Below are positions 17,091 to 27,484 of a stretch of 64,000 nucleotides of DNA, in pieces (the first letter of the stretch is position 1; each line of letters starts with the position of its first letter). Source of the stretch: DASXRA01 sp036502575. GTDB taxonomy: Bacteria > Actinomycetota > Actinomycetes > Mycobacteriales > Jatrophihabitantaceae. Made by a program: the position numbers and the translations under genes. Under the pieces are notes generated by a model, which ran no database searches, was not told the DNA's origin, and saw only the letters and a program-made list of their open reading frames with translations. The stretch spans positions 1 to 64,000 of the forward strand of contig DASXYL010000083.1 of the NCBI GenBank assembly GCA_036502575.1, read 5' to 3'.

Positions 17091-17102
17091 TACACGCGTG
17101 TA
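17091..17102. promoter_or_regulatory. 12-bp palindrome upstream of PH-domain gene
   Basis: TACACGCGTGTA is a perfect palindrome 28 bp before the PH-domain start and 37 bp after the crgA stop. It could be an operator; no regulator gene is adjacent. Confidence 0.3.
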
Positions 17103-17138
17103 ATCACAGGAGTGGATAACAATGTGGATGCGGCCGGG

Positions 17139-17420
17139 CTAGCGCCAGCGCACGGCCATGATCAGGCCGACCATCATGATCCCGAAGGCGACTGCGAAGT
17201 TCCACGCACCGATGTCCTTGATGACGGCCACCTTGTCACCGGCGATGTAGTACACAGCGATCCAGGCCAGGCCGACTATCAGCACCCCGACCATGACGAC
17301 CGGATACCAGGTCGGACTGGGCGGGAGTCCCTTGGCGGCCGACGATGACACCGATGACGAAGACGACGCCGCCACTCGGGGCGTGTAGTCGTTCTTCTTG
17401 CGGACTTTCGACTTGGGCAC
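17139..17420 (-). CDS. crgA: cell division protein CrgA
   Basis: 93 residues. The N-terminus MPKSKVRKKNDYTP is the CrgA signature. Two membrane helices follow (WYPVVMVGVLIVGLAWIAVYY and WNFAVAFGIMMVGLIMAVRW). CrgA is a divisome membrane protein of Actinomycetes that binds FtsZ and septal peptidoglycan synthases. The Ser-rich spacer (residues 19-27) is longer than usual. It is divergent from the DUF881 gene with a 113-bp promoter region, as in relatives. Confidence 0.96.
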   Translation of the reverse strand: MPKSKVRKKNDYTPRVAASSSSSVSSSAAKGLPPSPTWYPVVMVGVLIVGLAWIAVYYIAGDKVAVIKDIGAWNFAVAFGIMMVGLIMAVRWR

Positions 17421-17533
17421 TGCGTCTCCTCGGATACGCCGCGCGAGCGCGGCGACGTGCGGCTAGCGTAGTCGGCTGACCAGGCAGGGTGCACGGCTCG
17501 GGTATGAGCGACGGTTAAGGAAGGCTGTTCGGG

Positions 17534-18316
17534 GTGCGGGTGCCGGACGTATCGGCGAGGCTGAAGGCGGCGGTATCGGCGTCGCGTTCGGGGTCGTCGG
17601 GGTCGTGGTGGCGGTGGTTGGTGCCGATCGTGTGCGTCGCGGCCGGCGTGCTCTTCGCTACCAGCGCCCGCGTCTCGCGCGGCACCGAGCTGCGCTCGCC
17701 GGAGTCGGCCAACCTCGCCGGATTGGTGCGGGCCGCCGAGCAGAAGGTCGCCGCCGGATCGGATCGGCTCACGACGCTGCAGCGCGACGTGTCGGCGGCC
17801 ACGGACCAGGCCGGCCAGGACAACTCCGCGGTGGCGGCCGCCCAGGCGCTCGGCAAGCCGCTGCGAGCACCGGCCGGGCTGACCGCCGTCCACGGGCCGG
17901 GTCTGCTGGTCGTGCTCGACGACGCACACTCCGAGCCGAGTGACCCGACCGTCGACCTGAACCAGTTGGTGGTCCACCAATCGGACCTGCAGTCGGTGGT
18001 CAACGCGCTGTGGGCGGGCGGCGCCGAGGCGATGACGGTGGCCGGGCAGCGGATCATCGCCACGAGCGCGGTGCGCTGCGTGGGCAACACGCTGCTGCTC
18101 AACGGGCGGGTGTTCTCCCCGCCGTTCCGGGTCCAGGCGATCGGCCCCGCACAGCAAATGCAAGACTCGCTCGATCACGCTCCGGGCGTCACACTGTTCA
18201 AGCAGGCGGCGAGCTACTACGGCCTCGGCTACACGGTCGAGGGTCAGAACTCCATCCAGCTTCCGCCGTATGACGGATCCATTGGCCGGACATACGCGAA
18301 AATGATCCAACGATGA
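17534..18316 (+). CDS. DUF881 envelope protein
   Basis: 260 residues, GTG start. One membrane helix at about residues 25-45 (WWRWLVPIVCVAAGVLF) is followed by an extracellular coiled-coil stretch and the DUF881 domain (GPGLLVVLDDAHSEP, DLQSVVNALWAGGAEAMTV). It equals Rv0012 in position. The family fold resembles YlxW/YlxX envelope proteins and its role is unknown. The 4-bp overlap with the sortase gene suggests coupled expression. Confidence 0.9.
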   Translation: MRVPDVSARLKAAVSASRSGSSGSWWRWLVPIVCVAAGVLFATSARVSRGTELRSPESANLAGLVRAAEQKVAAGSDRLTTLQRDVSAATDQAGQDNSAVAAAQALGKPLRAPAGLTAVHGPGLLVVLDDAHSEPSDPTVDLNQLVVHQSDLQSVVNALWAGGAEAMTVAGQRIIATSAVRCVGNTLLLNGRVFSPPFRVQAIGPAQQMQDSLDHAPGVTLFKQAASYYGLGYTVEGQNSIQLPPYDGSIGRTYAKMIQR

Positions 18317-19194
18317 GCAGCAATTCGAAGGACGAGCAGGTTGAGCACATGACGATCGACGAGCAGGAACCGCCCGAGGAGCCAGGCTCGGTACGCACGG
18401 GCGGCCGTCACTCTCGACCGGATGCCGGCATGTCCCGCGCCGACATGGTGCGGCTCGGGTTACGAGGCACCGGCCAGACCCTGATCACCGCCGGCGTCAT
18501 CGTCCTGCTGTTCGTCGTGTACGAGCTCTGGGTCACCAACATCTTCGCCCACGAGAAGCAGACCAAGGTGCACAACGCCCTGGAGAAGGAGTGGGCCCAG
18601 GGCGACGACCCGCTCGTCACCGGCGGCAAGCTGAACCTGCCCGGGGGCAAGCAGGGAACCATCCCGACGGGATCCGGCATCGCCAACCTGTACATCCCGC
18701 GGCTGGGCACCGACTATCACTTCACGATCGTGCAGGGCACCGACGACGGTTCGCTGGAGAAGGGTCCCGGCCACTACACGGGCTCGGCCCTGCCGGGCGA
18801 GGTCGGCAACTTCGCGGTGGCGGGGCACCGGGTCGGCAAGGGCGAGCCGTTCCTCAACCTCGACCACCTGCGCCCGGCGGACACGATCGTGGTCGAGACG
18901 AAGAGCACCTGGTTCATCTACACGGTCAAGGGCAATCAGCAGACCGGCGACTTGAACGACAAGGGCACCGACGGCATCCCGGGCCGTGAGATCGTGAGTC
19001 CGAGCGACACCGACGTCATCGCCCCGGTGCCCGACCACCCGGGCGTCACGCCCACCGAGAAGATGATCACCCTGACGACGTGCCACCCGAAGTTCACCGC
19101 CACCCAGCGGATGATCCTGCACGGCACGCTGGCGCGCACCGTCCAACGCTCGGGTGATCAGCTGCCGAAGGAACTAGCCGGAGGGACGCTCTGA
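18313..19194 (+). CDS. class E sortase
   Basis: A transpeptidase that anchors secreted proteins to the wall. 293 residues. A cytoplasmic acidic/Arg-rich N-terminus is followed by a membrane helix at about 54-76 (LITAGVIVLLFVVYELWV) and the sortase domain. The catalytic His is in VAGHRVGKGEPF, Cys in ITLTTCHPKF, and Arg in ATQRMIL. Class E enzymes prefer LAXTG-type signals. All catalytic residues are intact, unlike the second sortase at 60140. It overlaps DUF881 upstream and a small membrane gene downstream. Confidence 0.94.
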   Translation: MSSNSKDEQVEHMTIDEQEPPEEPGSVRTGGRHSRPDAGMSRADMVRLGLRGTGQTLITAGVIVLLFVVYELWVTNIFAHEKQTKVHNALEKEWAQGDDPLVTGGKLNLPGGKQGTIPTGSGIANLYIPRLGTDYHFTIVQGTDDGSLEKGPGHYTGSALPGEVGNFAVAGHRVGKGEPFLNLDHLRPADTIVVETKSTWFIYTVKGNQQTGDLNDKGTDGIPGREIVSPSDTDVIAPVPDHPGVTPTEKMITLTTCHPKFTATQRMILHGTLARTVQRSGDQLPKELAGGTL

Positions 19195-19352
19195 TGTACG
19201 TATGGATCTGGCGCCACCTGCCCGGCGCGATCACCTGGAAGGTGCTGCAGACGCTGCTGATCGTCGCCGCGATCAGCGCGCTGCTGCTGTTCATCGTCTT
19301 CCCGTGGCTCGAGCCGAAGTTGCCGATCAACCGGGTCACCGTGAATCAGTAA
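19194..19352 (+). CDS. small membrane protein between sortase E and pabA
   Basis: 52 residues, ATG overlapping the sortase stop (TGATG) and ending on the first base of the pabA start. One membrane helix (TLLIVAAISALLLFIVFPWL) lies between WRHLPGAITWK and LPINRVTVNQ. Small proteins with this plan occupy the same slot in many Actinomycetes; function unknown. Overlaps on both sides make it a credible gene. Confidence 0.8.
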   Translation: MYVWIWRHLPGAITWKVLQTLLIVAAISALLLFIVFPWLEPKLPINRVTVNQ

Positions 19353-20008
19353 TGACCCGGATCCTGGTCGTCGACAACTACGACAGCTTCGTCTACAACC
19401 TCGTCCAGTACCTGGCCCAGCTCGGGGCCAAGGTCGAGGTCCGGCGCAACGACGCGGTGCATCCGTCCGAACTGGATTCACTCGACGTCGCCGGCGTGCT
19501 GATCTCGCCCGGCCCGGGCACCCCGCAGGACGCCGGCAACAGCATGGCGATCGTCTCGGCGTGTGCGCAGCGGCAGTTGCCGCTGTTCGGGGTGTGCCTC
19601 GGCCACCAGGCGATCGGGGCCGTGTTCGGTTCGCCGATCGTGCGCGCGCCGGAACTGCTGCACGGCAAGACCAGCGAGGTGCACCACGACGGCACCGGCG
19701 TGCTCGAGGGCATGCCGCAGCCGTTCACCGCGACCCGCTACCACTCGCTGGCCGTCGAGGAGTCCGCGCTGCCGCCCGAGATCGTGGTGAACGGGCGGAC
19801 GACGTCCGGGGTCGTGATGGCGATGCGGCACACGGAGCTGCCGATCGACGGGGTGCAGTTCCACCCCGAGTCGGTGCTGACCCAGGGCGGGCACCGCATG
19901 CTGGCCAACTGGCTGCGCCGCTGCGGCCTGTCGGCCGACCTGGCCCGCGTCGCCGAATTGGGCGCCGGCGTCGAGACGCTGCGCGCCAACGCGTTCGCCG
20001 GCGTCTAA
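19352..20008 (+). CDS. pabA: aminodeoxychorismate/anthranilate synthase glutaminase subunit
   Basis: 218 residues, class I glutamine amidotransferase that supplies ammonia for p-aminobenzoate (folate) or anthranilate. Motifs: VDNYDSFVYNLVQYL at the N-terminus, ISPGPGTPQDAG oxyanion region, nucleophile Cys in FGVCLGHQAIG, and the His-Glu pair in VQFHPESVLTQGG. Its position after the sortase/DUF881 genes equals trpG/Rv0013. PabA or TrpG use cannot be told from the sequence. The pknB-pknA-pbpA cluster that usually follows is not here. Confidence 0.93.
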   Translation: MTRILVVDNYDSFVYNLVQYLAQLGAKVEVRRNDAVHPSELDSLDVAGVLISPGPGTPQDAGNSMAIVSACAQRQLPLFGVCLGHQAIGAVFGSPIVRAPELLHGKTSEVHHDGTGVLEGMPQPFTATRYHSLAVEESALPPEIVVNGRTTSGVVMAMRHTELPIDGVQFHPESVLTQGGHRMLANWLRRCGLSADLARVAELGAGVETLRANAFAGV

Positions 20009-20044
20009 CTGCAACAGGGCGCGGGTGGGCCGCGTTTGATAAGG

Positions 20045-20605
20045 GTGGACGTCGCGAACTACGAGGAATTCGCCCGAGGCCGGCTGCCCGGATTGTTGAG
20101 GTACGCGGCCGCGCTCACCGGCGACACCGAGCAGGCCCGCGACATCGTCCAAGAGGTCATGGTGCGCGCGTTCACCCGGTGGCGCCGCATCAGCCGGATG
20201 GACCACCCCGACGCCTACCTGCGCCGGATGGTGACCAACGAATGGACCTCGTGGCGGCGCCGCTGGTCGGTCCGCACGATCACCGTCCTGCCGGACGAGC
20301 AACTGCACAATCTCGCCGGTGACGCCCCGGACGCGATGACGGCGGTGAGCGAGCGGGACGCGCTGCGCCGGGCGCTCGACACCCTGCCGCACCGGCAGCG
20401 GGCAGCGCTGGTGCTGCGCTACTACGAGGGCCTGAGCTACGAGGAGTGCGCGCAGGTGCTCGATTGCGCCGAGGGCACCGTCCGCTCGGCCTGCTCGCGC
20501 GGGACCGCCGCGCTGCGCCGCGCCGTCGACCTCGACGTCGGCCTGGGCCCCGACCGCGGCTCCAGCGTCGTCCCACCGCTGGCCTGGGCCAAGGACCTGT
20601 CATGA
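20045..20605 (+). CDS. SigE-family ECF sigma factor
   Basis: About 186 residues from GTG 20045 (a TTG at 20036 is also possible; neither has a strong ribosome site). Region 2: LLRYAAALTGDTEQARDIVQEV and DHPDAYLRRMVTNEWTSWRRR. Region 4: TLPHRQRAALVLRYYEGLSYEE and GTVRSACSRGTAALRR. The wording matches the SigE-like family common in Streptomyces and relatives. The gene 22 bp downstream is a probable partner. Confidence 0.9.
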   Translation: MDVANYEEFARGRLPGLLRYAAALTGDTEQARDIVQEVMVRAFTRWRRISRMDHPDAYLRRMVTNEWTSWRRRWSVRTITVLPDEQLHNLAGDAPDAMTAVSERDALRRALDTLPHRQRAALVLRYYEGLSYEECAQVLDCAEGTVRSACSRGTAALRRAVDLDVGLGPDRGSSVVPPLAWAKDLS

Positions 20606-20627
20606 CCACTGACGAATGGAGTGACCG

Positions 20628-21296
20628 ATGACCGACGTACTCGTGGACGTCCTGCGCGACCGCGCCGAGCTCGCCCCCGATTCCGACCACATGTGGGAGG
20701 ACATCCTGCGCGGCATCGACGCCCGGCGGGGTCGTCGCCGGGCGACCGTGGCGGCCGCTGGTGCCTCGGCGGCCGTCGTCGCCGCAGCCGTGACCGCGGT
20801 GATCGTGGTGCCGGCGCGCCCGCCTCACCAGTCCGCGGTGCCGGGGAACCAGGCGCCGGCCCCGGCCAGGACGGCGCCGAAGCCCTTGTCGCCGACCCCG
20901 ACCGTCGCGCCGAAGGCGACCCGGCTCGTCCCCGCGCCCGCAGTTCCTGCCGCGGCCAAGCTCACGCTGGGCGTGCTGCCCGCCGGCTGGATGTACCTCG
21001 GCGCCAGCCCGTCCAACACCACCTACTCCGACCGCGCTGGTTCGCCGGACGACTTCGCCGACAAGCTGGTCCTGCTGCTCGGCGACTCCGGCCAGGCGCA
21101 GCACCCGATCAAGATCGGCGGCCACGCCGCGGCGATCTGGACCTCTACCGGCTTCACGATCGTCGAGATCTGGCTCGGACCGCAGCGCTACCTCACCGTG
21201 CAGGTTCCCCCGGCGCTCAAGCTGACCCGGACGCAACTCGTCCAGCTCGGGGCATCCGCCACCGTCCAGGCCGGGGCAGCGCCCGGGCACGGCTGA
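20628..21296 (+). CDS. single-pass membrane protein, likely anti-sigma partner
   Basis: 222 residues. A short cytoplasmic N-terminus with HMWEDILRGIDARRGRRR leads into one membrane helix (about 38-62) and a Pro/Ala-rich linker. The extracytoplasmic domain starts LTLGVLPAGWMYLG and includes IWTSTGFTIVEIWLG. It follows the SigE-type sigma gene and its layout suits a membrane anti-sigma factor, though no known domain name is recognised. Extracytoplasmic ligand sensing is inference. Confidence 0.7.
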   Translation: MTDVLVDVLRDRAELAPDSDHMWEDILRGIDARRGRRRATVAAAGASAAVVAAAVTAVIVVPARPPHQSAVPGNQAPAPARTAPKPLSPTPTVAPKATRLVPAPAVPAAAKLTLGVLPAGWMYLGASPSNTTYSDRAGSPDDFADKLVLLLGDSGQAQHPIKIGGHAAAIWTSTGFTIVEIWLGPQRYLTVQVPPALKLTRTQLVQLGASATVQAGAAPGHG

Positions 21297-21299
21297 AGG

Positions 21300-21422
21300 T
21301 CAGTCGCGGTCCTGCTTCGCTCGCGCATCATCGGCGGCCAGCGAACGGGCCAGCACGTCGGAGATGGCGAACCACAGCAGTCCGGCGATAACCATCGCGA
21401 TCACGAGGTTGGCAACGACCAC
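21300..21422 (-). CDS. possible 40-residue membrane protein
   Basis: From GTG 21422: a hydrophobic stretch NLVIAMVIAGLLWFAI followed by the charged tail DDARAKQDRD. It lies 64 bp downstream of the DUF6986 gene on the same strand and may be read as the last cistron of that operon. The ribosome site is weak and no homologue is recalled, so this is tentative. It converges on the preceding plus-strand gene with a 3-bp gap. Confidence 0.4.
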   Translation of the reverse strand: MVVANLVIAMVIAGLLWFAISDVLARSLAADDARAKQDRD

Positions 21423-21486
21423 AACGCCATGAGACGCCTCGGTTACCGGCTTGGGTAGACGTCTCGCCGGGCCCTCACGCCGATGC

Positions 21487-22631
21487 TCACGAACTGCTCA
21501 CGGCCCGCAGCCCGGCGGCGTCCAGGCCGCTCGCGGCGTGCACCTCGTCCGCGGTGAGCGCCCCGCAGTCAATCCCCCGGATCAGATGCCCGGCGAGCGC
21601 CCGGGCGGTGGCCGGCTCGTCGGCGATGCCCGTGCTTGCTCGCTCGAGGTAGGCGCGCAGCCGGGCGGCGGCCGCGGGCAGGCCGTCCCGGAAGAAGGCG
21701 TAGGTGGCGGCGAACCGGGTGGGCAGCTGGGCCGGGTGCAGGTCCCAGCCCTGGTAGAAGCCCCGTTCGAGCGATCGGCGCACCAGCCGCGCGTGCAAGG
21801 CCCACGCGGCGTGGACGTCGGCGGTGTCGCCGACGGGCAGGACGTTCGTCGACCCGTCGCAGACCGGGACGCCCGTGCCGGCCGCGGCGACCTGCATGAC
21901 CGCCTTAGCGTGATCGGCCGCGGGATGCTCCAGGCTCTGGTACGCCGCCGAGATGCCCAGCGCGGCTGTGTAGTCGTAGGTGCCGAAGTGCAGGCCGGCG
22001 CAGCGCCCCGCGGCGGCGTGCAGCATCCGGGCGACGAGGGCGGTGCCATCCGGGCCGAGGATGGCCTGCGGCGTCTCGATCTGGATCTCGAAGCGCAGGT
22101 CGAGCTCGTCGCAGACGGCGACCATGGCCTCGACCTGGCGCACCGAGGTCACCTTCGGCAGCGTGACCCGGAAACCCTCGGGCGGTGGGGTCTCGGCGAA
22201 GATCTCCAACGTGCGTAACGCTCGCCGCCGGGTGGGCGCCTCGAGCGACTTGATGCGGATGCCGCTGAACGCGGTCGGCGTGGCGCTGAGGGCGAGAGCG
22301 GCGGCCCGCGCGTCGCGGTCCTCGACATCGTCCTCGCGCAGCCCGTAGCCGTCCTCGAAGTCGACGCGCAGGTCCTCGATGGGCTCGGTGGCCAGCTTGG
22401 CCCGCACCGGCGCTTGATCCAACTCGTCGAATCCCGGCAGCGGGCCGTCGTGGTCCAGGGCGTCGACGGCGGCGGTGCCCCACTCGCGCACCGTGGTCGC
22501 GGTGAACCGGTCGGCCGGCACGTAGACGGTGTGCACCGGCTGCCGACCCGGCGGCGGGTTCGGATACAGGTGCGCGCGCTCGGCGTCGTCGCCGGCCAGC
22601 AGCGCCTCGACCCGCGCTGCGAGATCACCCA

Positions 22632-22632
<1 letters not shown>
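21487..22632 (-). CDS. DUF6986 family protein (HpcH/HpaI aldolase, citrate lyase beta-like)
   Basis: 381 residues. The fold signature of the PEP/pyruvate-binding TIM barrel is seen in RVDFEDGYGLR (metal-binding acidic pair), VTLPKVTSVRQ and FEIQIETPQAI. These enzymes make or break C-C bonds next to a 2-oxoacid or CoA ester. The gene overlaps malate synthase by one base (TGATG), so it probably handles a glyoxylate- or ureidoglycolate-related acid. No ureidoglycolate lyase of a classic family is present here, so this protein is a candidate for that gap; the idea rests on context only. Confidence 0.8.
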
Positions 22633-24160
<1,528 letters not shown>

Positions 24161-24164
<4 letters not shown>

Positions 24165-25147
24165 GTGAAGTACTCCTCCGCTGGATGATCGGACGGCAGC
24201 AACGCCTGCCAACGCTGGACGATCTCGTCGTGGGCGTCGTCGGCCACCGTGCCGTACAGGCGCAGCCGCGAGATGCCGCCGTCGGGATAGACGTCCAGCC
24301 GGACCCGGCGGGCGACGACGGCGCGCAGCCGGAAACGGTGCTCGGTGTCGGGCCGCAGCCGGGTGCGCGGCAGCAGTTCAGCGCCGGTGTCGGCGTCGGT
24401 CAGCGCGGCGAACGTCGGCGCGTTGCCGACGAACCGCGTCGTGTCGATCACCGCGTGGTGCAGGACGCCGGGCGCCGCGAGCGCGACGACCAGCCAGTCG
24501 TTGTCGTCGTCGCGGCGCCGTGCGGTCTCCCACCCGTCCGACATCACTGCCGCCCGTCCGGGCGCGAGCACGTTGGCCGGCGACGCGTAGAACATGTTGC
24601 TGCAGTCGACGATGGTGCCGCCCGTCGTGGCTGCCGCGAGGTCGACCCGGCCGCCCAGCCAGCGCGGATCGGGCACCACATCGCCCAGCACCCGCAGCCG
24701 GGCGACGCCGCCGTCCGGGTAGATGCGCAGCCGCACGTGGGTGACGAGCCGCTCGGCGCCGTCGACGCTGAGCTCGTTCGCGGTGTCGCCCTTCAGCGGC
24801 GACTTCGGTACGAGCGGCGCCCAGTCGTCCAGCTCGTCGACGCCCGGGTGGCCGAGCCGGCAGGTGCCCTCGATCGAGGCGAACGGCGGGTAGTTGCCGG
24901 TGAAGAACGCCGTGTCGACGACCACCGCCCGGACGATGCCCGGCACCGCCAGGCGCACGATCGCGGCGTCCGCGTCGGGGGAGTGCCGCCGGGTCTCCCA
25001 GCCGTCGTACACCTTGCCGCGCAGACCGTACGCCGCAGTATCGTGCGTCGCCGCGCCGGGCGTGATGAGGTTCTCGGCGCCGGCGAAGAACTCGTCGCTG
25101 GCCCACATGACGGTGCCCCCGAGGGCACGGCTGGCCAGATCGATCAC
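24161..25147 (-). CDS. alc: allantoicase
   Basis: Hydrolyses allantoate to ureidoglycolate and urea. 328 residues built of two repeats of one beta-sandwich: ENLITPG...YDGWETRRHSPDAD and later ANVLAPGRAAVMSDGWETARRR, each followed by VRLRIYPDGGVARLRVLG / RLDVYPDGGISRLRLYG. The double DGWET and YPDGG motifs are diagnostic. It lies 27 bp after allantoinase and overlaps aceB. Confidence 0.95.
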
Positions 25148-25174
25148 GGGCGCAGCCTAACGCGGTGGGGCGGA

Positions 25175-26500
25175 TCAGCCCCTGGACAGTAGCCGGCCGT
25201 GCGGGGTTACGCCGTCGACCCGCTCACCGCGCAGCCACGTCTCGCGGACCACGCCGCGCAGCGTCTGCCCGGCATACGGCGTGAGGGGGTGCCGCTGCCG
25301 CAGCTGCGCCGGGTCGACCGTCCAGGTGGCATCGGGGTCGACGACGGCGAAGTCGGCGTCGAAGCCCGGGGCGATGGCGCCCTTGCGAGGCAGGCCGGCG
25401 AGCCGGGCCGGGGCGGCGCTCATCCAGCGGGCGATGTCGAGCAGCGTGACCCCGCGGCGGTCGGCCTCCGTCCACACGGCGCTGAACCCGAGCTGCACCG
25501 ACGCGATGCCACCCCAGGCGGCGTCGAACCCGCCGGCCTTGAGCGCCGGGGGGCACGGCGAGTGGTCGGACACCACGCAGTCGAGTGTCCCGTCGCGCAA
25601 GCCCTGCCAGAGGGCGTCCCGGTTGGCTGCGCCGCGGATGGGCGGGCAGCACTTGAACTCGGTGCCGCCGACCTCCTCGGCGGCGAGCGTCAGGTAGTGC
25701 GGGCAGGTCTCGGCGGTGACGGGCAGTCCGGCCGCCTTGGCGTCGGCGATCAGCGGCAACACCTCGGCCGCCGAGACGTGCACGATGTGCGTGCGGCAAC
25801 CCGTCCGCTGCGTATTGGTAAGCAGAGCAAACACGGCGCGGGACTCGGCCTCCGGCGGACGGGATGCGACGAAATCGCGGTAGGACGGGCCGGCCGGATC
25901 GTGGATCGACGCAGCATCCTCGGCGTGCGCGATGAGCAGGCCCCCGAACGACGCGATGCGGTCCATCGCGGCGTGCAGCTCGCCCGGCGCGAGCGGCGGG
26001 AACTCGTCCACCCCGGACGGCAGCAGGAAGCACTTGAAGCCCACCACGCCGGCCTCGTGCAGCCCGGGCAGATCGGGGCCGTTGCCGGGCACCGCGCCGC
26101 CCCAGAACGCTGTGTCGACGTGGACGGCGTCGCGCGCGGCCGCCCGCTTCGTGGCAAGTGCCGCCACCGTCGTTGTCGGCGGGATGCTGTTGAGCGGCAT
26201 GTCGACGATGGTCGTCACACCCCCGGCCGCCGCCGCCGCCGTGGCCGAGCCGAAGCCCTCCCAGTCGGTACGTCCCGGTTCGTTCACGTGGACGTGGCTG
26301 TCGACCAGCCCCGGCATCAGCACCCATGAGTCGGGTAGCGTCACGTCGCCCGGCGCGAAGTCGCCGAGCTCGACGATACGGCCGGCCCGAACGGTCAGCC
26401 GGCCGGACCGCTCGCCCTCGGGCGTGACCAGCCGTTGGGCGGAAATGACCAGGTCTGGACCAGCAATAAGCTGCCGCGCACTTTCTTGCAAGTAGGTCAC
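25175..26500 (-). CDS. allB: allantoinase
   Basis: An amidohydrolase opening the allantoin ring to allantoate. 441 residues. Metal site: DSHVHVNEPGRTDWEG at the first strand, GFKCFLLPSG (carboxylated Lys region), THIVHVSAAE and VVSDHSPCPP. The start MTYLQESARQ fits family length. It is the first gene of the leftward arm and is divergent from uraD; the 169-bp space between holds two large palindromes. Confidence 0.95.
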   Translation of the reverse strand: MTYLQESARQLIAGPDLVISAQRLVTPEGERSGRLTVRAGRIVELGDFAPGDVTLPDSWVLMPGLVDSHVHVNEPGRTDWEGFGSATAAAAAGGVTTIVDMPLNSIPPTTTVAALATKRAAARDAVHVDTAFWGGAVPGNGPDLPGLHEAGVVGFKCFLLPSGVDEFPPLAPGELHAAMDRIASFGGLLIAHAEDAASIHDPAGPSYRDFVASRPPEAESRAVFALLTNTQRTGCRTHIVHVSAAEVLPLIADAKAAGLPVTAETCPHYLTLAAEEVGGTEFKCCPPIRGAANRDALWQGLRDGTLDCVVSDHSPCPPALKAGGFDAAWGGIASVQLGFSAVWTEADRRGVTLLDIARWMSAAPARLAGLPRKGAIAPGFDADFAVVDPDATWTVDPAQLRQRHPLTPYAGQTLRGVVRETWLRGERVDGVTPHGRLLSRG

Positions 26501-26565
26501 CCCTTCCGATCAACCCTCTGTTACCCGAACATCGTTAGGGCCGGAGCTTGTGGCTACTGGCACGT

Positions 26566-26601
26566 AGCGTGAGGACGTAACCCCCCCGACGTCCTGACGC
26601 T
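26566..26601. promoter_or_regulatory. inverted repeat in the allB-uraD divergent promoter
   Basis: AGCGTGAGGACGT (26566-26578) and ACGTCCTGACGCT (26589-26601) are inverted arms with one mismatch around a C-rich 10-bp spacer. Its place between two divergent purine-degradation operons suggests the operator of a shared regulator. Confidence 0.5.
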
Positions 26602-26637
26602 GAGAGGGGAAGAGGCCCGTCGGCTTCTTCCCCTCTC
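26602..26637 (+). promoter_or_regulatory. 12-bp-stem hairpin just upstream of uraD
   Basis: GAGAGGGGAAGA (26602-26613) pairs with TCTTCCCCTCTC (26626-26637). It starts on the base after the previous palindrome and ends 32 bp before the uraD start. It may be an attenuator in the uraD leader or part of a composite operator. Confidence 0.45.
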
Positions 26638-26669
26638 CATATCCCGTGGCGGGACGATAGCGTGGCGCC

Positions 26670-27176
26670 GTGAGTGAGCCGGTGAGCATTGCCGACTTTG
26701 ATGCGGCCCCCGTCCCCGACGCGGCGGCCGAACTGTACGCGTGCTGCGCGAGCAAGCGCTGGATCGCCGCCGTCCTGGCCGCGCGCCCGTACCGCGGACT
26801 CGCCCCGCTGGCCGCCACGTCCGACCGGGTCATCAAGCACCTGGCTTGGCCCGATGTCGAGGAGGCGCTCGCCGCCCACCCGCGCATCGGCGAGCGGGTA
26901 ACCGGCGAGGGACGCGAGGCCACCTGGTCGCGCCAGGAACAGTCCGGATCCCGGCTGGCCGACGTCGATACCGATACGGCGCTGCGTGAAGGCAATGTCG
27001 TCTACGAGCAACGTTTCGGGCATGTCTTCCTGATCTGCGCATCGGGGCTCTCGGCGGGTGAGATGCTCGACGCCCTGCGGTCCCGGTTGACCAACCCCAT
27101 GGAGGTCGAGCGCGACGTGGTGCGGGCTGAACTGGCGAAGATCGTCCGGCTGCGCCTGGGGAAGGCATTCACATGA
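26670..27176 (+). CDS. uraD: OHCU decarboxylase
   Basis: 2-oxo-4-hydroxy-4-carboxy-5-ureidoimidazoline decarboxylase, the last step from urate to S-allantoin. 168 residues, GTG start. The catalytic His lies in AAHPRIGERV; the substrate contacts include WSRQEQSG and FLICASGLSAGEML. First gene of the rightward arm, overlapping uraH by 4 bp. Confidence 0.93.
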   Translation: MSEPVSIADFDAAPVPDAAAELYACCASKRWIAAVLAARPYRGLAPLAATSDRVIKHLAWPDVEEALAAHPRIGERVTGEGREATWSRQEQSGSRLADVDTDTALREGNVVYEQRFGHVFLICASGLSAGEMLDALRSRLTNPMEVERDVVRAELAKIVRLRLGKAFT

Positions 27177-27484
27177 GCATCTCCACGCACGTGTTGGACG
27201 CGGTGCGCGGCGTGCCGGCTAGCGGCCTCGGCGTACGACTCGAGCGCGACGACGGCATGCTGCTCGCGGCCGGCGTCACCGACGGCGACGGGCGCATCGG
27301 CGACTTCGCCGGCGACGTCGAGCCCGGCATCTATCGGCTGCGGTTCGACGTCGAGAACTATCTCGCGACCGCGACGTTCTACCCCGAGGTGCTGGTGACG
27401 TTCCGGGTGCTCGACGGCGGCGCGCAGCACCACGTCCCGTTGTTGCTCAGCCCGTATTCCTACTCGACGTACAAGGGTTCCTAG
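27173..27484 (+). CDS. uraH: 5-hydroxyisourate hydrolase (transthyretin-like)
   Basis: 103 residues. The N-terminal STHVLDAVRGVPASG carries the active-site His, and the conserved C-terminal tetrapeptide reads YKGS in place of the usual YRGS. It converts 5-hydroxyisourate to OHCU, and so acts between urate oxidase and UraD. Its TAG stop is followed at once by the ATG of urate oxidase. Confidence 0.94.
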   Translation: MSISTHVLDAVRGVPASGLGVRLERDDGMLLAAGVTDGDGRIGDFAGDVEPGIYRLRFDVENYLATATFYPEVLVTFRVLDGGAQHHVPLLLSPYSYSTYKGS

